Below, in pieces: positions 28,914-38,040 of a stretch of 64,000 nt of DNA. The notes under the pieces were generated by a model. The model worked only from the letters and a program-made list of their open reading frames with translations, had not been told where the DNA came from and did no database searches. Both the position numbers and the translations under genes were made by a program. Every line of letters starts with the position of its first letter. The first letter of the stretch is position 1. The stretch is from Enterococcus italicus DSM 15952 (GTDB taxonomy: Bacteria > Bacillota > Bacilli > Lactobacillales > Enterococcaceae): NCBI RefSeq assembly GCF_000185365.1, contig NZ_GL622241.1, positions 2,148,586 through 2,212,585 on the forward strand, given 5' to 3'.

Positions 28914-29267
28914 CTATTCCTCTAGGATAATTTGTGCAAAGATCATGATATCTGTATGAGTAATACTGACATGTGCAACACCTGACTGAAATGGCGAACG
29001 CGTCACAATTGGTGCACCGGCTTCATTTGCCAACACTTCGATGTCTTGAAAACTCACCTTGCCAATACCAGTCCCCCATGCTTTTGAAAACGCCTCTTTG
29101 CATGCAAAGCGACCGCCTAAAAATTCCACTTGACGATGAAAAGGCAACCGATCATACCATTCCAACTCTTTTGAAGTCAAAACTCTTTTCGCAAATTGCG
29201 GCTTTTCTTTTACAATTTTTGCCATGCGCTCTGTTTCGACCGCATCAATGCCAATTCCCTTTATCAT
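28914..29267 (-). CDS. acpS: Holo-[acyl-carrier-protein] synthase
   Basis: 117 residues. Transfers 4'-phosphopantetheine from CoA to acyl carrier protein. The N-terminal IKGIGIDAVETERM holds the Mg2+-binding aspartate, and GGRFACKEAFSKAWGTGIGKV (about 51-71) holds the conserved glutamate and lysine. The C-terminal VSITHTD strand completes the trimeric AcpS signature. First gene of the acpS-alr-mazF-orf103-proC operon, an arrangement with acpS next to alr that is common in Bacilli. Confidence 0.95.
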   Translation of the reverse strand: MIKGIGIDAVETERMAKIVKEKPQFAKRVLTSKELEWYDRLPFHRQVEFLGGRFACKEAFSKAWGTGIGKVSFQDIEVLANEAGAPIVTRSPFQSGVAHVSITHTDIMIFAQIILEE

Positions 29268-29370
29268 ACTTCAATTGTCCTTCCTTAGTTAGTCTTATTC
29301 TACCCAAAAAAAGCGAGAAAATACAGAGGAATTTTCCTCACTCTTCGAATTCCTACTACCAAACAAAAAA

Positions 29371-29408
29371 AGCTATCGAAGCCCCTAATTTTGTAGGCTT
29401 CGATAGCT
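29371..29408 (-). terminator. cshA terminator
   Basis: Perfect 13-bp arms AGCTATCGAAGCC (29371-29383) and GGCTTCGATAGCT (29396-29408); seven T follow on the minus strand. Confidence 0.88.
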
Positions 29409-29415
29409 ATCTTCA

Positions 29416-30984
29416 TTAATCTTGGTTAGAGCGGATGACAAAGCTGCGTTTGCTGCTGTCATTTGTGCGACGACTTTTCTTGTAGCCATCTTCACGGTTG
29501 CTGTTAGCCGGCTTGCGGTTACGGCTACCATTTTCGCCATCACGGCTATAACGGTTGTCGCGATTTTCTCCTCGACCGCCACGGCTATCACGACGGCGAT
29601 TGTTGTTGCCTCTGCGGTTGCCGCCACCATTTCCACCACGATTGCCAAAGTTTTTCTTCCCTTGTGGCAATGGTCTTTCAGGTGTAATTTTGACTGGCAC
29701 TAAGTCAGTTGGGTCTTTGGCTAGTATTTTCACTAGTAAAGCAGCCAAATCTTGTGCAGAGTAGCGTTCAAGCAAATCATCTGCAGCAGATAGGTAACGG
29801 TCCAAGCCGTTTTCATCCATTTTTGATTCAATTTCTTCCAAAGCAGCACCAAGTTGTCCTTTAAATGCTTCTTTTTCGGTTGGTGGACGTAATGGTGTCA
29901 TGCGTTTTTTCGTTAAGTTTTCGATAGTATGCAAGTAGCTCATTTCGTTTGGTGTCACGAATGTTACAGACATCCCACCTTTACCGGCACGGCCTGTACG
30001 TCCAATCCGGTGAACATAGCTTTCTGGATCTTGAGGGATATCATAGTTGTACACGTGTGTCACACCTGAAATGTCCAATCCACGAGCAGCCACGTCAGTC
30101 GCTACTAAAATATCTAAGTTCCCATTTTTAAAGCTACGTAGGACACTCATCCGTTTTTGTTGAGATAAGTCACCATGGATGCCTTCAGCTTTATAGCCAC
30201 GTGTTTCTAGTCCACGAGCTAATTCATCTACACGGCGTTTTGTACGACCGAAAATGATCGTCAATTCTGGTGTTTGCACATCCAATAAACGTGTCATAAT
30301 ATCAAATTTTTCAAAGTCTTTTGAGCGAACATAATATTGATCAATTAGGTCTGCTGTCATTTCTTTGGCTTTGATTTTTACGTGTTCAGGATTTTGCATG
30401 AATTTCACGCCGATACTTTTAATTGCTGGTGGCATAGTTGCAGAAAATAATAATGTTTGACGAGTCGAAGGTACTTTAGAGATGATTGATTCAATATCTT
30501 CTAAAAATCCCATGTTTAACATTTCATCTGCTTCATCCAATACTAAGGTTTCGACAGTTTCCAATTTTAGGGTGTGGCGATTAATATGGTCTAACATACG
30601 TCCTGGTGTACCCACAACGATATGTGGACGGTCTTTTAATTGACGGATTTGGCGGCCAATATCTGCTCCACCGTAAACTGCCATTACACGAACCTTTTTA
30701 TCTTTACCTAGACGATACAGTTCTTCTTGTGTTTGGATTGCTAATTCACGTGTTGGTGAAATAACCAATCCTTGAAGATGGGAACTGCTCGTATCAATTT
30801 TTTCTAACATTGGTAAACCAAATGCTGCCGTTTTACCGGTACCAGTCTGTGCTTGACCAATCACATCTCTTCCTGATAATGCTAAAGGAATTGTTTCAGA
30901 TTGAATCGGTGTTGCTTCCTCAAATCCTGATCGTTCTACCGCTTTCAACAATTCTGGTGAAAGTTCTAATTCTTTAAATTTCAA
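29416..30984 (-). CDS. cshA: DEAD-box RNA helicase CshA
   Basis: 522 residues. Q-motif region at 3-29, Walker A AQTGTGKT (45-52), DEAD in VLDEADEML (about 153-156), SAT in LLFSATMPP, and helicase C motifs including [10 protein letters not shown]. After the RecA core comes a dimerisation and RNA-binding extension. A basic tail (about 445-522) rich in Gly, Asn and Arg with RGG-like repeats follows. CshA proteins unwind RNA for ribosome assembly and act in the RNA degradosome, notably in the cold. The gene has an unusually long leader (about 290 nt) and its own terminator. Confidence 0.95.
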   Translation of the reverse strand: MKFKELELSPELLKAVERSGFEEATPIQSETIPLALSGRDVIGQAQTGTGKTAAFGLPMLEKIDTSSSHLQGLVISPTRELAIQTQEELYRLGKDKKVRVMAVYGGADIGRQIRQLKDRPHIVVGTPGRMLDHINRHTLKLETVETLVLDEADEMLNMGFLEDIESIISKVPSTRQTLLFSATMPPAIKSIGVKFMQNPEHVKIKAKEMTADLIDQYYVRSKDFEKFDIMTRLLDVQTPELTIIFGRTKRRVDELARGLETRGYKAEGIHGDLSQQKRMSVLRSFKNGNLDILVATDVAARGLDISGVTHVYNYDIPQDPESYVHRIGRTGRAGKGGMSVTFVTPNEMSYLHTIENLTKKRMTPLRPPTEKEAFKGQLGAALEEIESKMDENGLDRYLSAADDLLERYSAQDLAALLVKILAKDPTDLVPVKITPERPLPQGKKNFGNRGGNGGGNRRGNNNRRRDSRGGRGENRDNRYSRDGENGSRNRKPANSNREDGYKKSRRTNDSSKRSFVIRSNQD

Positions 30985-31278
30985 ATGAATCCTCCTATTA
31001 TTTCCTCATACAGTTCATCTGTACGGTCCCTCTGTTCTGATTTCAGCGGGCATGTATTCTTTGAGGTGTTCGTAGTTCTCATCTACCGTCATCCAAGGTA
31101 GATACACACCGAAAAACCACCTCTTGAAGGCATTAGAAAAGGCTAGGACAAAATTGTACAGCCTTTCGTCTCAGCCTAGCTTTGAATATACAGTAGAATA
31201 AATTCTACTAGCTATCTATTAGTTCCTTAATTAAAAGGGTCAATCCGTTTCTAAATGAATACTTCATCTTTCGGCACG
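30985..31278 (-). promoter_or_regulatory. Long structured 5' leader of cshA
   Basis: From the predicted start near 31278 to the cshA start are about 290 untranslated bases. They hold GCTAGG/CCTAGC (31142-31147 with 31175-31180) and a nested element in which GAGGTG (31063-31068) pairs with CACCTC (31118-31123) around a TCTACC/GGTAGA hairpin (31082-31102). Long leaders are typical of cold-regulated helicase and csp mRNAs; the function here is inferred. Confidence 0.5.
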
Positions 31279-31284
31279 TAGATC

Positions 31285-31313
31285 ATTGTATCATAGCTTG
31301 AAATTTTCATCAA
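31285..31313 (-). promoter_or_regulatory. cshA promoter
   Basis: On the minus strand TTGATG (31308-31313) and TACAAT (31285-31290) are exactly 17 bases apart. Confidence 0.7.
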
Positions 31314-31330
31314 GTTTACAGTCTTTCATT

Positions 31331-32356
31331 TCAAACGTTATCAGCAAATTGAGCTGTCGCCATCTCGTGCATTATTTGTTGCTTCAATTGCTCAGATGCA
31401 TAAGAATACTGTATCGCATCTTGATTCATTTTTTGGATATCTTGCCAGCTTAATTGATGTGCTTGGCTAATTTGCCAATACTCGTTAGTTAAGGTCGTAT
31501 CAGACACCGTGCGATTGTCCGTATTTAAGCAGACCTTTAAGCCATTACGTAGCCAGTCTTTGATCGGATAATCTTGGTAGTCAGCCACCGCTTTGGTCTG
31601 AATATTGCTCGTCGGACATCCTTCAATACAGACCGAGTGACTCGCGCAATCCATTTGTGCTTGCTGATTATTTTTTAGCGCAATCCCATGCCCAATGCGT
31701 GTTGCTCCAAAGGCAATCGCTTGATAAATATTCGCCACACAGCCGCATTCACCCGCATGTAGCGTAAATGGAATGGTTTTTTCTTCTATATAAATACGTA
31801 AATTATCACCTAGCTCTTCTAAGTACACATCTTCTTCCGGTCCAGCTAAATCAAACCCTACTACCTTCTCTTCTGAGCAATCGAGACTCTCTTGAAAGAC
31901 TTGAGCAATCGCCCGTGCTTCTTCTTGGCGCATACCAATAATCAAAATATTACCATCGATGGGATATTGTTTCTCTGCTTGGGCAATGCCTTTTGCGACA
32001 GCTTCGATTGTCTCAATCACCGTCAACCCTTTTGCCATTGAAAGACTCGGTGCAAAGCGAATTTCAATATAGCGTACGCCGTCTTCAGCTGCTTGCTCCA
32101 TTACATCGAAGGCCGCCATTTCAAGTGCCTTTTTGGTCTGTAAGTAAGGCAATACGAAATCAAAACACTGCAAATATTCAGCTAAATTTCGACAATCCTT
32201 TGGCGCTTGCATCTGTTGACGTATGTCTTCAATGTCGGATATGGACATGTGTTGCTCCTGAGCAATAGCTTGCAGCGTTTCTGGTCGAATCGAGCCATCC
32301 AAGTGACAATGCAACTCAGCTTTGGGGAATTTTTTTAGGGTTTGATAAGTGATCAT
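31331..32356 (-). CDS. add: Adenosine deaminase
   Basis: 341-residue TIM-barrel metalloenzyme that deaminates adenosine and deoxyadenosine to inosine forms. Zinc ligands are in KAELHCHLDGS (about 13-23), FTLHAGECG (about 195-203) and the late LNTDNRTVS segment with the conserved aspartates. Length is normal. The gene is alone, upstream of the cshA promoter and transcribed in the same direction. It complements the deoxynucleoside kinase in purine salvage. GCGAACCTCC-type ribosome site (AGGAGG on the coding strand) precedes the ATG. Confidence 0.94.
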   Translation of the reverse strand: MITYQTLKKFPKAELHCHLDGSIRPETLQAIAQEQHMSISDIEDIRQQMQAPKDCRNLAEYLQCFDFVLPYLQTKKALEMAAFDVMEQAAEDGVRYIEIRFAPSLSMAKGLTVIETIEAVAKGIAQAEKQYPIDGNILIIGMRQEEARAIAQVFQESLDCSEEKVVGFDLAGPEEDVYLEELGDNLRIYIEEKTIPFTLHAGECGCVANIYQAIAFGATRIGHGIALKNNQQAQMDCASHSVCIEGCPTSNIQTKAVADYQDYPIKDWLRNGLKVCLNTDNRTVSDTTLTNEYWQISQAHQLSWQDIQKMNQDAIQYSYASEQLKQQIMHEMATAQFADNV

Positions 32357-32495
32357 GCGAACCTCCTGAAAAGTATATTGTTCGCATTATAGCGATATTC
32401 CAGATGATAGTAAAGGATATCTTCTTAAGATTAGGATTGTTTTCATTTAATTTTCCTAATTTTTTCATTTTTTTAAAAATGAGCCACAAACAAAT

Positions 32496-32541
32496 AACAG
32501 GAACTCCCAAAGTTTGCGGGTAAACTTTGGGAGTTCCTGTT
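32496..32541. terminator. murF terminator (hairpin family 1)
   Basis: Perfect 20-bp arms AACAGGAACTCCCAAAGTTT (32496-32515) and its complement (32522-32541), with A/T tracts on both sides. Confidence 0.85.
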
Positions 32542-32580
32542 TTTTACTTCCAGCTGAGACTGTATCAGCCGCTAACGTTG

Positions 32581-33924
32581 TCATTCAGTTTCACTTGTCA
32601 GTGCATCAACAACTTGATTCAATTTCATCCCGTTGCTTCCTTTTAATAGCAGCATATCGGCTGGTTGAAGTAATTGCTTTAAGTCCTCAATCAGTGCCGC
32701 TAATTCATTTGCATCATACAGTTCGAGTGGAACGTCACTGTCTCTAGCAGCTAATTCTTTGGCCAAATAATCCATTTGTTCTCCGACTAAAAATAAGCCA
32801 TCATAATTTTGGACGTGATCAGCCATCGCCGCATGCATGACTGATGACTCTGGTCCTAACTCAAGCATGTCCGCTAGTACTGCAAAGCGTCGGCCTTGGA
32901 CTGGCAGTTTGCCAAAGCTATCTAATACCAACCCCATAGCAGTAGGATTGGCATTATAGACATCACTTAAAAGCCGTGTCCCATTTTCCATCTCTAGCCA
33001 CTGCGTACGATTTTTGGTCACTTGCACGTTTTTCAGTCCGTTGGCGATTTGCTCAGGTGTGACGCCAAATTTTTCACCAATACTATACGCAATTAAGGCG
33101 TTTTTGACATTGTATGTTCCTAATAAAGGTATGCGGTAGTCTTGCTCCTTCACGGAAAATACCGTTTGTTCCGCATGCTCTTCAAGAATATGCGCAGCGA
33201 CATCGCCTGCATCTATTCCAAACGTCACGACTTGTTGCGTCATCCCTTGGACAAGTGGGGCTAACAATGGCTCATCGCAAGGAATAATCAAGCACCCATC
33301 CGCTGCCAATGCTGTCGCAATCTCCATTTTCCCTTGGGCAATCTTTGCTCTAGACCCTAAGTTTTCAATGTGTGCTTCACCAATCATCGTAATGGCTGCG
33401 ATATCTGGTCTGGCAATTGTGGAGAGGGTCGTAAGGTCACCTGCATGATCCATCCCCATTTCAAGCACGACAACTTTGGTATCTTTTGGCATGTGTAAGA
33501 TGGTGTAAGGCAAGCCAATTTCGTTGTTATAATTTCCTTGTGTTTTATAGGTGCGGAATGCTTGTGACAACACAGATGCCGTAAGATCTTTGGTCGTCGT
33601 CTTCCCGTTACTCCCCGTAATAGCGACAACTTTTGGTGCAAGCAACTCACGGTAATACGTCGCTAGTTTTTGCATCGCTTCTAGACAATCAGTCACCTGA
33701 ATGACTGTGATGTCTTCTGGTTGGTCTTGCACACTCCAAAACGTTGCAATCGCTCCAGAAGCAATCGCTTGGTTAATAAAGGTATGCCCATCCCTGGCAC
33801 CGGCTAATGGGACAAATAAACTTCCTGCCACTACTTTGCGGCTATCAAATTCGACACTTGTGACAATCCGGCTATCTTCTACTTCAAGACCAAATAATTG
33901 GGCCACTTCTTTTACTGTAAACAT
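32581..33924 (-). CDS. murF: UDP-MurNAc-tripeptide:D-Ala-D-Ala ligase
   Basis: 447-residue Mur ligase that adds D-Ala-D-Ala to the UDP-MurNAc tripeptide in the cytoplasm. N-terminal substrate domain with SVEFDSRKV (about 23-31), ATP loop TGSNGKTTTK (103-112), central YNNEIGLP motif and C-terminal domain with DVYNANPTAM. Full length. It lies directly downstream of ddl, which makes its dipeptide substrate, the common ddl-murF pair. A hairpin between them may reduce read-through. Confidence 0.96.
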   Translation of the reverse strand: MFTVKEVAQLFGLEVEDSRIVTSVEFDSRKVVAGSLFVPLAGARDGHTFINQAIASGAIATFWSVQDQPEDITVIQVTDCLEAMQKLATYYRELLAPKVVAITGSNGKTTTKDLTASVLSQAFRTYKTQGNYNNEIGLPYTILHMPKDTKVVVLEMGMDHAGDLTTLSTIARPDIAAITMIGEAHIENLGSRAKIAQGKMEIATALAADGCLIIPCDEPLLAPLVQGMTQQVVTFGIDAGDVAAHILEEHAEQTVFSVKEQDYRIPLLGTYNVKNALIAYSIGEKFGVTPEQIANGLKNVQVTKNRTQWLEMENGTRLLSDVYNANPTAMGLVLDSFGKLPVQGRRFAVLADMLELGPESSVMHAAMADHVQNYDGLFLVGEQMDYLAKELAARDSDVPLELYDANELAALIEDLKQLLQPADMLLLKGSNGMKLNQVVDALTSETE

Positions 33925-33941
33925 CGAGCTCTCCTTTAAAA

Positions 33942-33973
33942 AAGAGCAAAGCCACTAATAAGCGGTTGCTCTT
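33942..33973 (-). terminator. Hairpin between ddl and murF
   Basis: AAGAGCAAAGCCAC (33942-33955) pairs with GCGGTTGCTCTT (33962-33973) with a bulge; six T follow leftwards, just before the murF ribosome site. It may attenuate murF expression. Confidence 0.55.
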
Positions 33974-33980
33974 TTCTCAT

Positions 33981-35048
33981 TTATTCGTTCGTAACATCCA
34001 TTAATAATGCTTGTCGTTGTTCAAAGCGATTCATTCCTAGTTGAATTAATTCCTCAATTAAATCACCATACTTCAGTCCAGTTTGCTCCCATAACGAAGG
34101 ATACATACTAAATTGGGTAAATCCTGGCATGGTATTTAATTCATTTAAGAACAATTCATTTTTGCTAGTCAAAAAGAAATCACACCGGCTTAACCCACTA
34201 CCACCTAGCATCGTGTAGGCTTTTTTGGCATACTCTTGTGCTTTCACTTGAACTTCATCAGGCACAGATGCTGGGATTTGCATTTCAATTTTGTTATCAA
34301 TGTATTTCGAATTGTAATCATAAAACGCAACGTCTTTAACAATTTCTCCAGCCATTGTCGTGCGCACATCTTCGTTTCCAAGAATGGCCACTTCAATTTC
34401 TCTAGCTTCAATTCCTTGCTCAATCACTGCACGCGTATCGTATTGATAGGCTTCCTCTAGCGCATGCTGTAATTCTTCGCGGTTTTCAGCTTTTGAAATA
34501 CCTACACTCGAACCCATATTGGCTGGCTTAACAAACATCGGATAAAGCATTGATCCTTCGCATTGTTCGAAAACTTGCTTTGGATTTTCTTTCCATTGAT
34601 GCTTTAAGACAGGCACATACGGCACTTGAGGAATACCTGCTGCTTGTAAAATGTACTTCGTCATAATTTTGTCCATTCCACACGCACTCGTTACGACACC
34701 AGCACCCACATATGGCATGCCGATGGTTTCCAAAAAGCCTTGGATTGTACCATCTTCACCATTTGGTCCATGTAAGAGTGGGAAGACAATTGCTTCTTCT
34801 TGCTTGATTTCACTAGGATGAATTTCTTTTGCTGATGCTTGTTCACCTTTCCAGGTTAATTGCAAGATATCTTTGGACTCTGGCTTCTCTGTTAAAAGCG
34901 GACCTTTCACCCATTCACCCTTCTTAGAAATAAATACCAACTGAACTTGGTAATACTCATAATAGATTGCTTGTAAAACAGAAAAAGCAGACAAAACGGA
35001 TACTTCATGCTCCGCGCTTTTTCCCCCATATAACAAAATAATTTTCAA
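33981..35048 (-). CDS. ddl: D-alanine--D-alanine ligase
   Basis: 355 residues from a TTG start at 35048: AGGAGG lies eight bases upstream and the protein then begins MKIILLYGGKSAEHEVSVLS, as in other Ddl enzymes. The open frame to 35072 would place the ribosome site inside the gene. ATP-grasp enzyme joining two D-alanines for the peptidoglycan stem. The omega-loop segment FYDYNSKYID has the tyrosine-lysine pattern of true D-Ala-D-Ala ligases, not of the D-lactate or D-serine resistance ligases. Mg2+-binding ELNTMPGFT is at the C-terminal part. Confidence 0.94.
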   Translation of the reverse strand: MKIILLYGGKSAEHEVSVLSAFSVLQAIYYEYYQVQLVFISKKGEWVKGPLLTEKPESKDILQLTWKGEQASAKEIHPSEIKQEEAIVFPLLHGPNGEDGTIQGFLETIGMPYVGAGVVTSACGMDKIMTKYILQAAGIPQVPYVPVLKHQWKENPKQVFEQCEGSMLYPMFVKPANMGSSVGISKAENREELQHALEEAYQYDTRAVIEQGIEAREIEVAILGNEDVRTTMAGEIVKDVAFYDYNSKYIDNKIEMQIPASVPDEVQVKAQEYAKKAYTMLGGSGLSRCDFFLTSKNELFLNELNTMPGFTQFSMYPSLWEQTGLKYGDLIEELIQLGMNRFEQRQALLMDVTNE

Positions 35049-35159
35049 AAGTTTTTCCTCCTGTAAGGTCACTTTCCAGTAATTTTCTCCCTTATTTTAG
35101 CATAAATACAAGAATATGCCACTAACCCATCCAAAATAATCCAAGCAATTTCGTGCCAT

Positions 35160-35609
35160 TTACTTTAAACTTTTGGTTAACTCTTCGCGTAAAATACGCA
35201 AAAAGATTTGGCGATTCTGCTGTGTAAATGCACTAGGTCCTTTCACTCTGCGATGTTGCTTTCGCATCTGCGCATGCTCAAAGCGCTGTAGCAATAGTAG
35301 ATCAATCGTCTCAGAAAGATACTCCTTGCCTGAGTGGTGAAACACACGCACACCCTTAGGCAATAACAGTGAAGCCAGCCCATAATCTTGCGTAATCACC
35401 CAATCATCTGCTTGTACAAGCTTAACAATTTCATAATCTGCCCGATCTGCACCTTTTTCTACATAAATCAAGGAGACAAAATCCGGATAGTCTTTGACCG
35501 TATAGTGAGCAATACTCGTTACAATGACGACTGCTAATTGACATTCTTTGGCTACTTGGATGACTTCGTTTTTTACCGGTGAGCCATCTCCATCAATCAT
35601 AATGCGCAA
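35160..35609 (-). CDS. YaiI/YqxD family protein (UPF0178, DUF188)
   Basis: 149 residues from a TTG start at 35609, with GAGGG seven bases upstream. The frame is open to 35648, but that start would lie within a terminator stem. The family hallmark MIDGDGSPVKNEVI opens the protein, followed by a PIN-like core with GADRADYEIV and VITQDYGLASLLL. Function is not established; the fold hints at a metal-dependent nuclease. It is preceded by a leader RNA with terminator and antiterminator, so expression is probably controlled by transcription attenuation, unusual for this family as far as I know. Confidence 0.85.
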   Translation of the reverse strand: MRIMIDGDGSPVKNEVIQVAKECQLAVVIVTSIAHYTVKDYPDFVSLIYVEKGADRADYEIVKLVQADDWVITQDYGLASLLLPKGVRVFHHSGKEYLSETIDLLLLQRFEHAQMRKQHRRVKGPSAFTQQNRQIFLRILREELTKSLK

Positions 35610-35640
35610 CGCATTTCCCTCACTTTTCTTTGAAATAAAA

Positions 35641-35808
35641 AAAGCCAACAGACTCTCATCTGTTGGCTAGCCAGTGTTATTTCTAACAGATGACACCATT
35701 TCCACATAGCTGTCATCCGACACCCTACAATCCGGTAGGCGAGAATCTCTTGTGCCTCTGGTTGAGTGGTTAGCATACGCTAACTTCCTCGGCTCATCGC
35801 ATAGTAAC
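35641..35808 (-). ncRNA. Candidate leader RNA / riboswitch-like attenuator upstream of yaiI
   Basis: About 165 bases between udk and yaiI without an open frame. In transcript order there are a GTTAGC/GCTAAC hairpin (35769-35784), AGGC/GCCT (35737-35757), CCTAC/GTAGG (35724-35739), GATGACA/TGTCATC (35689-35717), and a strong terminator with 10-bp arms AGCCAACAGA (35643-35652 with 35659-35668) plus seven T. An alternative helix CATCTGTT (35657-35664) with AACAGATG (35685-35692) would break both the terminator and the preceding stem. An extended -10 (TGTTATGAT, ending about 35813) lies just after udk. It matches no riboswitch class I can recognise. Confidence 0.6.
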
Positions 35809-35835
35809 TATCATAACACAAAAGTGGACAAAAAA

Positions 35836-36471
35836 CTAGTTTGCTTCAGCTTTTAAGATTGTTTTGACTTTTGTTGTAATCAAATCAATCGCCACATGAT
35901 TCTTACCACCCTCTGGCACAATCACATCTGCATAGCGCTTAGTAGGCTCGATGAACTGATGATACATTGGTTTCACCACCGATAAATATTGATGAATAAC
36001 TGAGTCCAATGTCCGACCACGCTCTTCCATGTCACGCTTAATCCGGCGAATAATGCGGATATCATCATCGGTATCGACATAAATTTTGATATCCATCAAG
36101 TTACGCAAACGCTCATCTTCTAAAATCATGATTCCTTCTAAGATAATGACCTCTTTAGGCTCTTGATGTACCACTTGATCACTGCGTGTATGTGCCACGT
36201 AGTCATATACTGGGATATCGATTGCTTGATAAGCTAACAATTGCTCCAAATGGTCAATCAACAAATCCGTATCGAAGGCTAACGGATGATCATAGTTTGT
36301 CTCCAAGCGCTCGTCAAAGCTTAAGGAACTTTGATCTTTGTAGTACGAGTCATGCTCAAGCATCATAATGGAATGATTTGGGAAATGGTCAAGAATTGCG
36401 CGACTCACACTTGTCTTCCCACTTCCTGATCCTCCAGTTACGCCAATAATAATCGGTTGCTTCTTGCCCAT
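35836..36471 (-). CDS. udk: Uridine kinase
   Basis: 211 residues from the ATG at 36471, which has AGAGGT six bases upstream; the frame is open seven codons further without a ribosome site. P-loop [12 protein letters not shown] near the N-terminus, the [10 protein letters not shown] uridine-binding region, YDHPLAFD, and a LID with the [14 protein letters not shown] pattern identify uridine/cytidine kinase. It phosphorylates uridine and cytidine for salvage. It works alongside upp, encoded 10 kb away. The downstream leader RNA starts within about 25 bases of its stop. Confidence 0.95.
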   Translation of the reverse strand: MGKKQPIIIGVTGGSGSGKTSVSRAILDHFPNHSIMMLEHDSYYKDQSSLSFDERLETNYDHPLAFDTDLLIDHLEQLLAYQAIDIPVYDYVAHTRSDQVVHQEPKEVIILEGIMILEDERLRNLMDIKIYVDTDDDIRIIRRIKRDMEERGRTLDSVIHQYLSVVKPMYHQFIEPTKRYADVIVPEGGKNHVAIDLITTKVKTILKAEAN

Positions 36472-36570
36472 TCCATTACCTCTTTCATTCACATTTTTAC
36501 ACTGTTATCTATTATAGCGAAAATCTCAAAAAATACCATGTATAACAGCCGATTTTCTTTGAAAGATGTG

Positions 36571-37257
36571 TTAGATTTTTTTCAATAAGTATGGTAACTC
36601 CGTCAAGTGCTGAATCCAATACGTGCTCTTGGCAGACGGGGTGGGGTGCAAATAAATCGTATCAATCCCACTTTGGTGACCGCCTTGAATATCAGAAGTC
36701 AGTGAATCCCCGATAATGACAAATTGCTCTTTCATTATGCCTGGATTTTCGGAAAAAACTTGCTCAAAGAAGCGTGGATCAGGTTTTTGGACACCTAAGT
36801 CTCCTGATACAAATAGTTTATCAAAATAAGGCAAGAGTTGCGCTTTAGCTAGTCGCTCTCTTTGTGTCTTCCCATCACCATTTGACACAATTTGCAGTGA
36901 ATATCCTTGCTTAAAAAGTCCTTGAATCACTTCTAAGCTCGCGCCCAAGCGTTGATGTTGCTGAGTAAGACTTGCTCGAAAGGTGCTGTCTAGTACCGCA
37001 GCGTCACCGACTAATTGACAATCATACAACGTCTGAGCAAAGCGCCAGATTAACCACTGTTCTCGAGTAGCCCGATTTTTTTCAATTTGCTGCCAAGCGA
37101 GTTGATTATATGTATGATATGTTTTAGCTGTTCGCTTAGTTAATGGTACTTGCTGCTCATAAAAAGCACTCTTCAAAGCTGCCTCCTCTGCCGCTTGAAA
37201 ATCGAGTAACGTATCATCCACATCAAATAATAATACTTGGTACATCTTAGTTGCCAC
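36571..37257 (-). CDS. YjjG/YfnB family HAD phosphatase (probable 5'-nucleotidase)
   Basis: 228-residue haloacid-dehalogenase hydrolase. Motif I LLFDVDDTLLDF with nucleophile D10 and D12, motif II VSNGDG around residue 121, and motif III/IV IIGDSLTSDIQGG near 175-187. The long helical cap at about 18-90 fits the YjjG subgroup, which includes pyrimidine nucleotidases that clean abnormal nucleotides; the true substrate is not certain. The start overlaps the 3' end of the pseudouridine synthase gene by 11 bases. Confidence 0.88.
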   Translation of the reverse strand: MATKMYQVLLFDVDDTLLDFQAAEEAALKSAFYEQQVPLTKRTAKTYHTYNQLAWQQIEKNRATREQWLIWRFAQTLYDCQLVGDAAVLDSTFRASLTQQHQRLGASLEVIQGLFKQGYSLQIVSNGDGKTQRERLAKAQLLPYFDKLFVSGDLGVQKPDPRFFEQVFSENPGIMKEQFVIIGDSLTSDIQGGHQSGIDTIYLHPTPSAKSTYWIQHLTELPYLLKKI

Positions 37258-37969
37258 CTTCCATAAAGGGTCGTAATGCTTCTAATTCATGTTTCGTCAG
37301 TGACCGATATTCCCCGACAGGCAACGTCTTGAGTTCAAGAGGACCAAAGCTGATTCGCTTCAAAAAGGTCACTTTTTTCCCACAAGCTAAGAACATTTTT
37401 TTCACTTGATGAAATTTTCCTTCTGATAAGACGACTTCCGCCTCACTCTCCTGATCATGACAGCTCTTTAAAAGAAGCTGTGCTGGCAGACAGCGTGTCC
37501 CACCGTGAAAAACAATGCCCTCAGAAAAAGCCTGTACGTCCTTTTCAGTCAAGCGCGCATTCACTCGGACACTGTACTTTTTATCGACTTTCTTCGTTGG
37601 GTGAAGAAGTTGATACCCCAGAGGTCCATTCGTCGTCACTAAGACCAATCCTTCTGTATCGCGATCCAGCCGTCCCACTGCATACAGACCCGCTACCAGA
37701 TCGTCTGTAGCGAATAAATCAAAAATCGTTGGCACCACTTTATCATGATTGGCAGTAACGTACCCAGCTGGCTTATTCATCAGCCAGTAGCGTTCATACC
37801 ACTCGACTACTTGGCCATCGACAGTCAAACAGTGGAGATGACTATCAACATTAAAAGACTGATTACGCATAATTTCTCCGTCAATCTGCACCAATCCTTT
37901 GGCAAATAGTCGTTTCATTTCTTTCCTACTTGTGTGTAGCTGTGTCTCAATTACTTTGTCAATTCGCAT
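37247..37969 (-). CDS. RsuA/RluB-type pseudouridine synthase
   Basis: 240 residues. S4 RNA-binding domain at about 1-60 (RIDKVIETQLHTSRKEMKRL) and a catalytic domain with the nucleophile aspartate in GRLDRDTEGLVL (about 98-109). Size and N-terminus are typical of RsuA-like enzymes that modify a single uridine in 16S rRNA, but RsuA and RluB/RluE types are hard to separate by eye. It is the first gene of a two-gene operon with the YjjG-type phosphatase. Confidence 0.9.
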   Translation of the reverse strand: MRIDKVIETQLHTSRKEMKRLFAKGLVQIDGEIMRNQSFNVDSHLHCLTVDGQVVEWYERYWLMNKPAGYVTANHDKVVPTIFDLFATDDLVAGLYAVGRLDRDTEGLVLVTTNGPLGYQLLHPTKKVDKKYSVRVNARLTEKDVQAFSEGIVFHGGTRCLPAQLLLKSCHDQESEAEVVLSEGKFHQVKKMFLACGKKVTFLKRISFGPLELKTLPVGEYRSLTKHELEALRPFMEGGN

Positions 37970-38040
37970 GTGTTCCCTACTTTTATTCGTAATTTTTTAT
38001 CATTATACCGTAGCTGCCATTGTGAAAAAAGGGTTATCGT

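Noticed and set aside
29422-29764. Rightward and leftward open frames opposite the end of cshA with long Thr/Ala/Val or Arg/Pro runs
   Set aside because: They are reflections of the repetitive Gly/Asn/Arg-rich codons of the CshA tail; no ribosome site or family resemblance.
32316-32510. Leftward 64-codon frame over the add start
   Set aside because: No ribosome site, overlaps the true add start, and composition matches the AT-rich upstream region.
34000-35048. Ddl as a vancomycin-type D-Ala-D-Lac or D-Ala-D-Ser ligase
   Set aside because: The omega-loop has the Tyr-Lys pattern of ordinary D-Ala-D-Ala ligases and no van regulator, racemase or dehydrogenase genes are nearby.
35641-35815. 6S RNA, SRP RNA or tmRNA for the leader before yaiI
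   Set aside because: The 5' and 3' ends do not pair into a long rod, and the conserved SRP or tmRNA sequences are absent.
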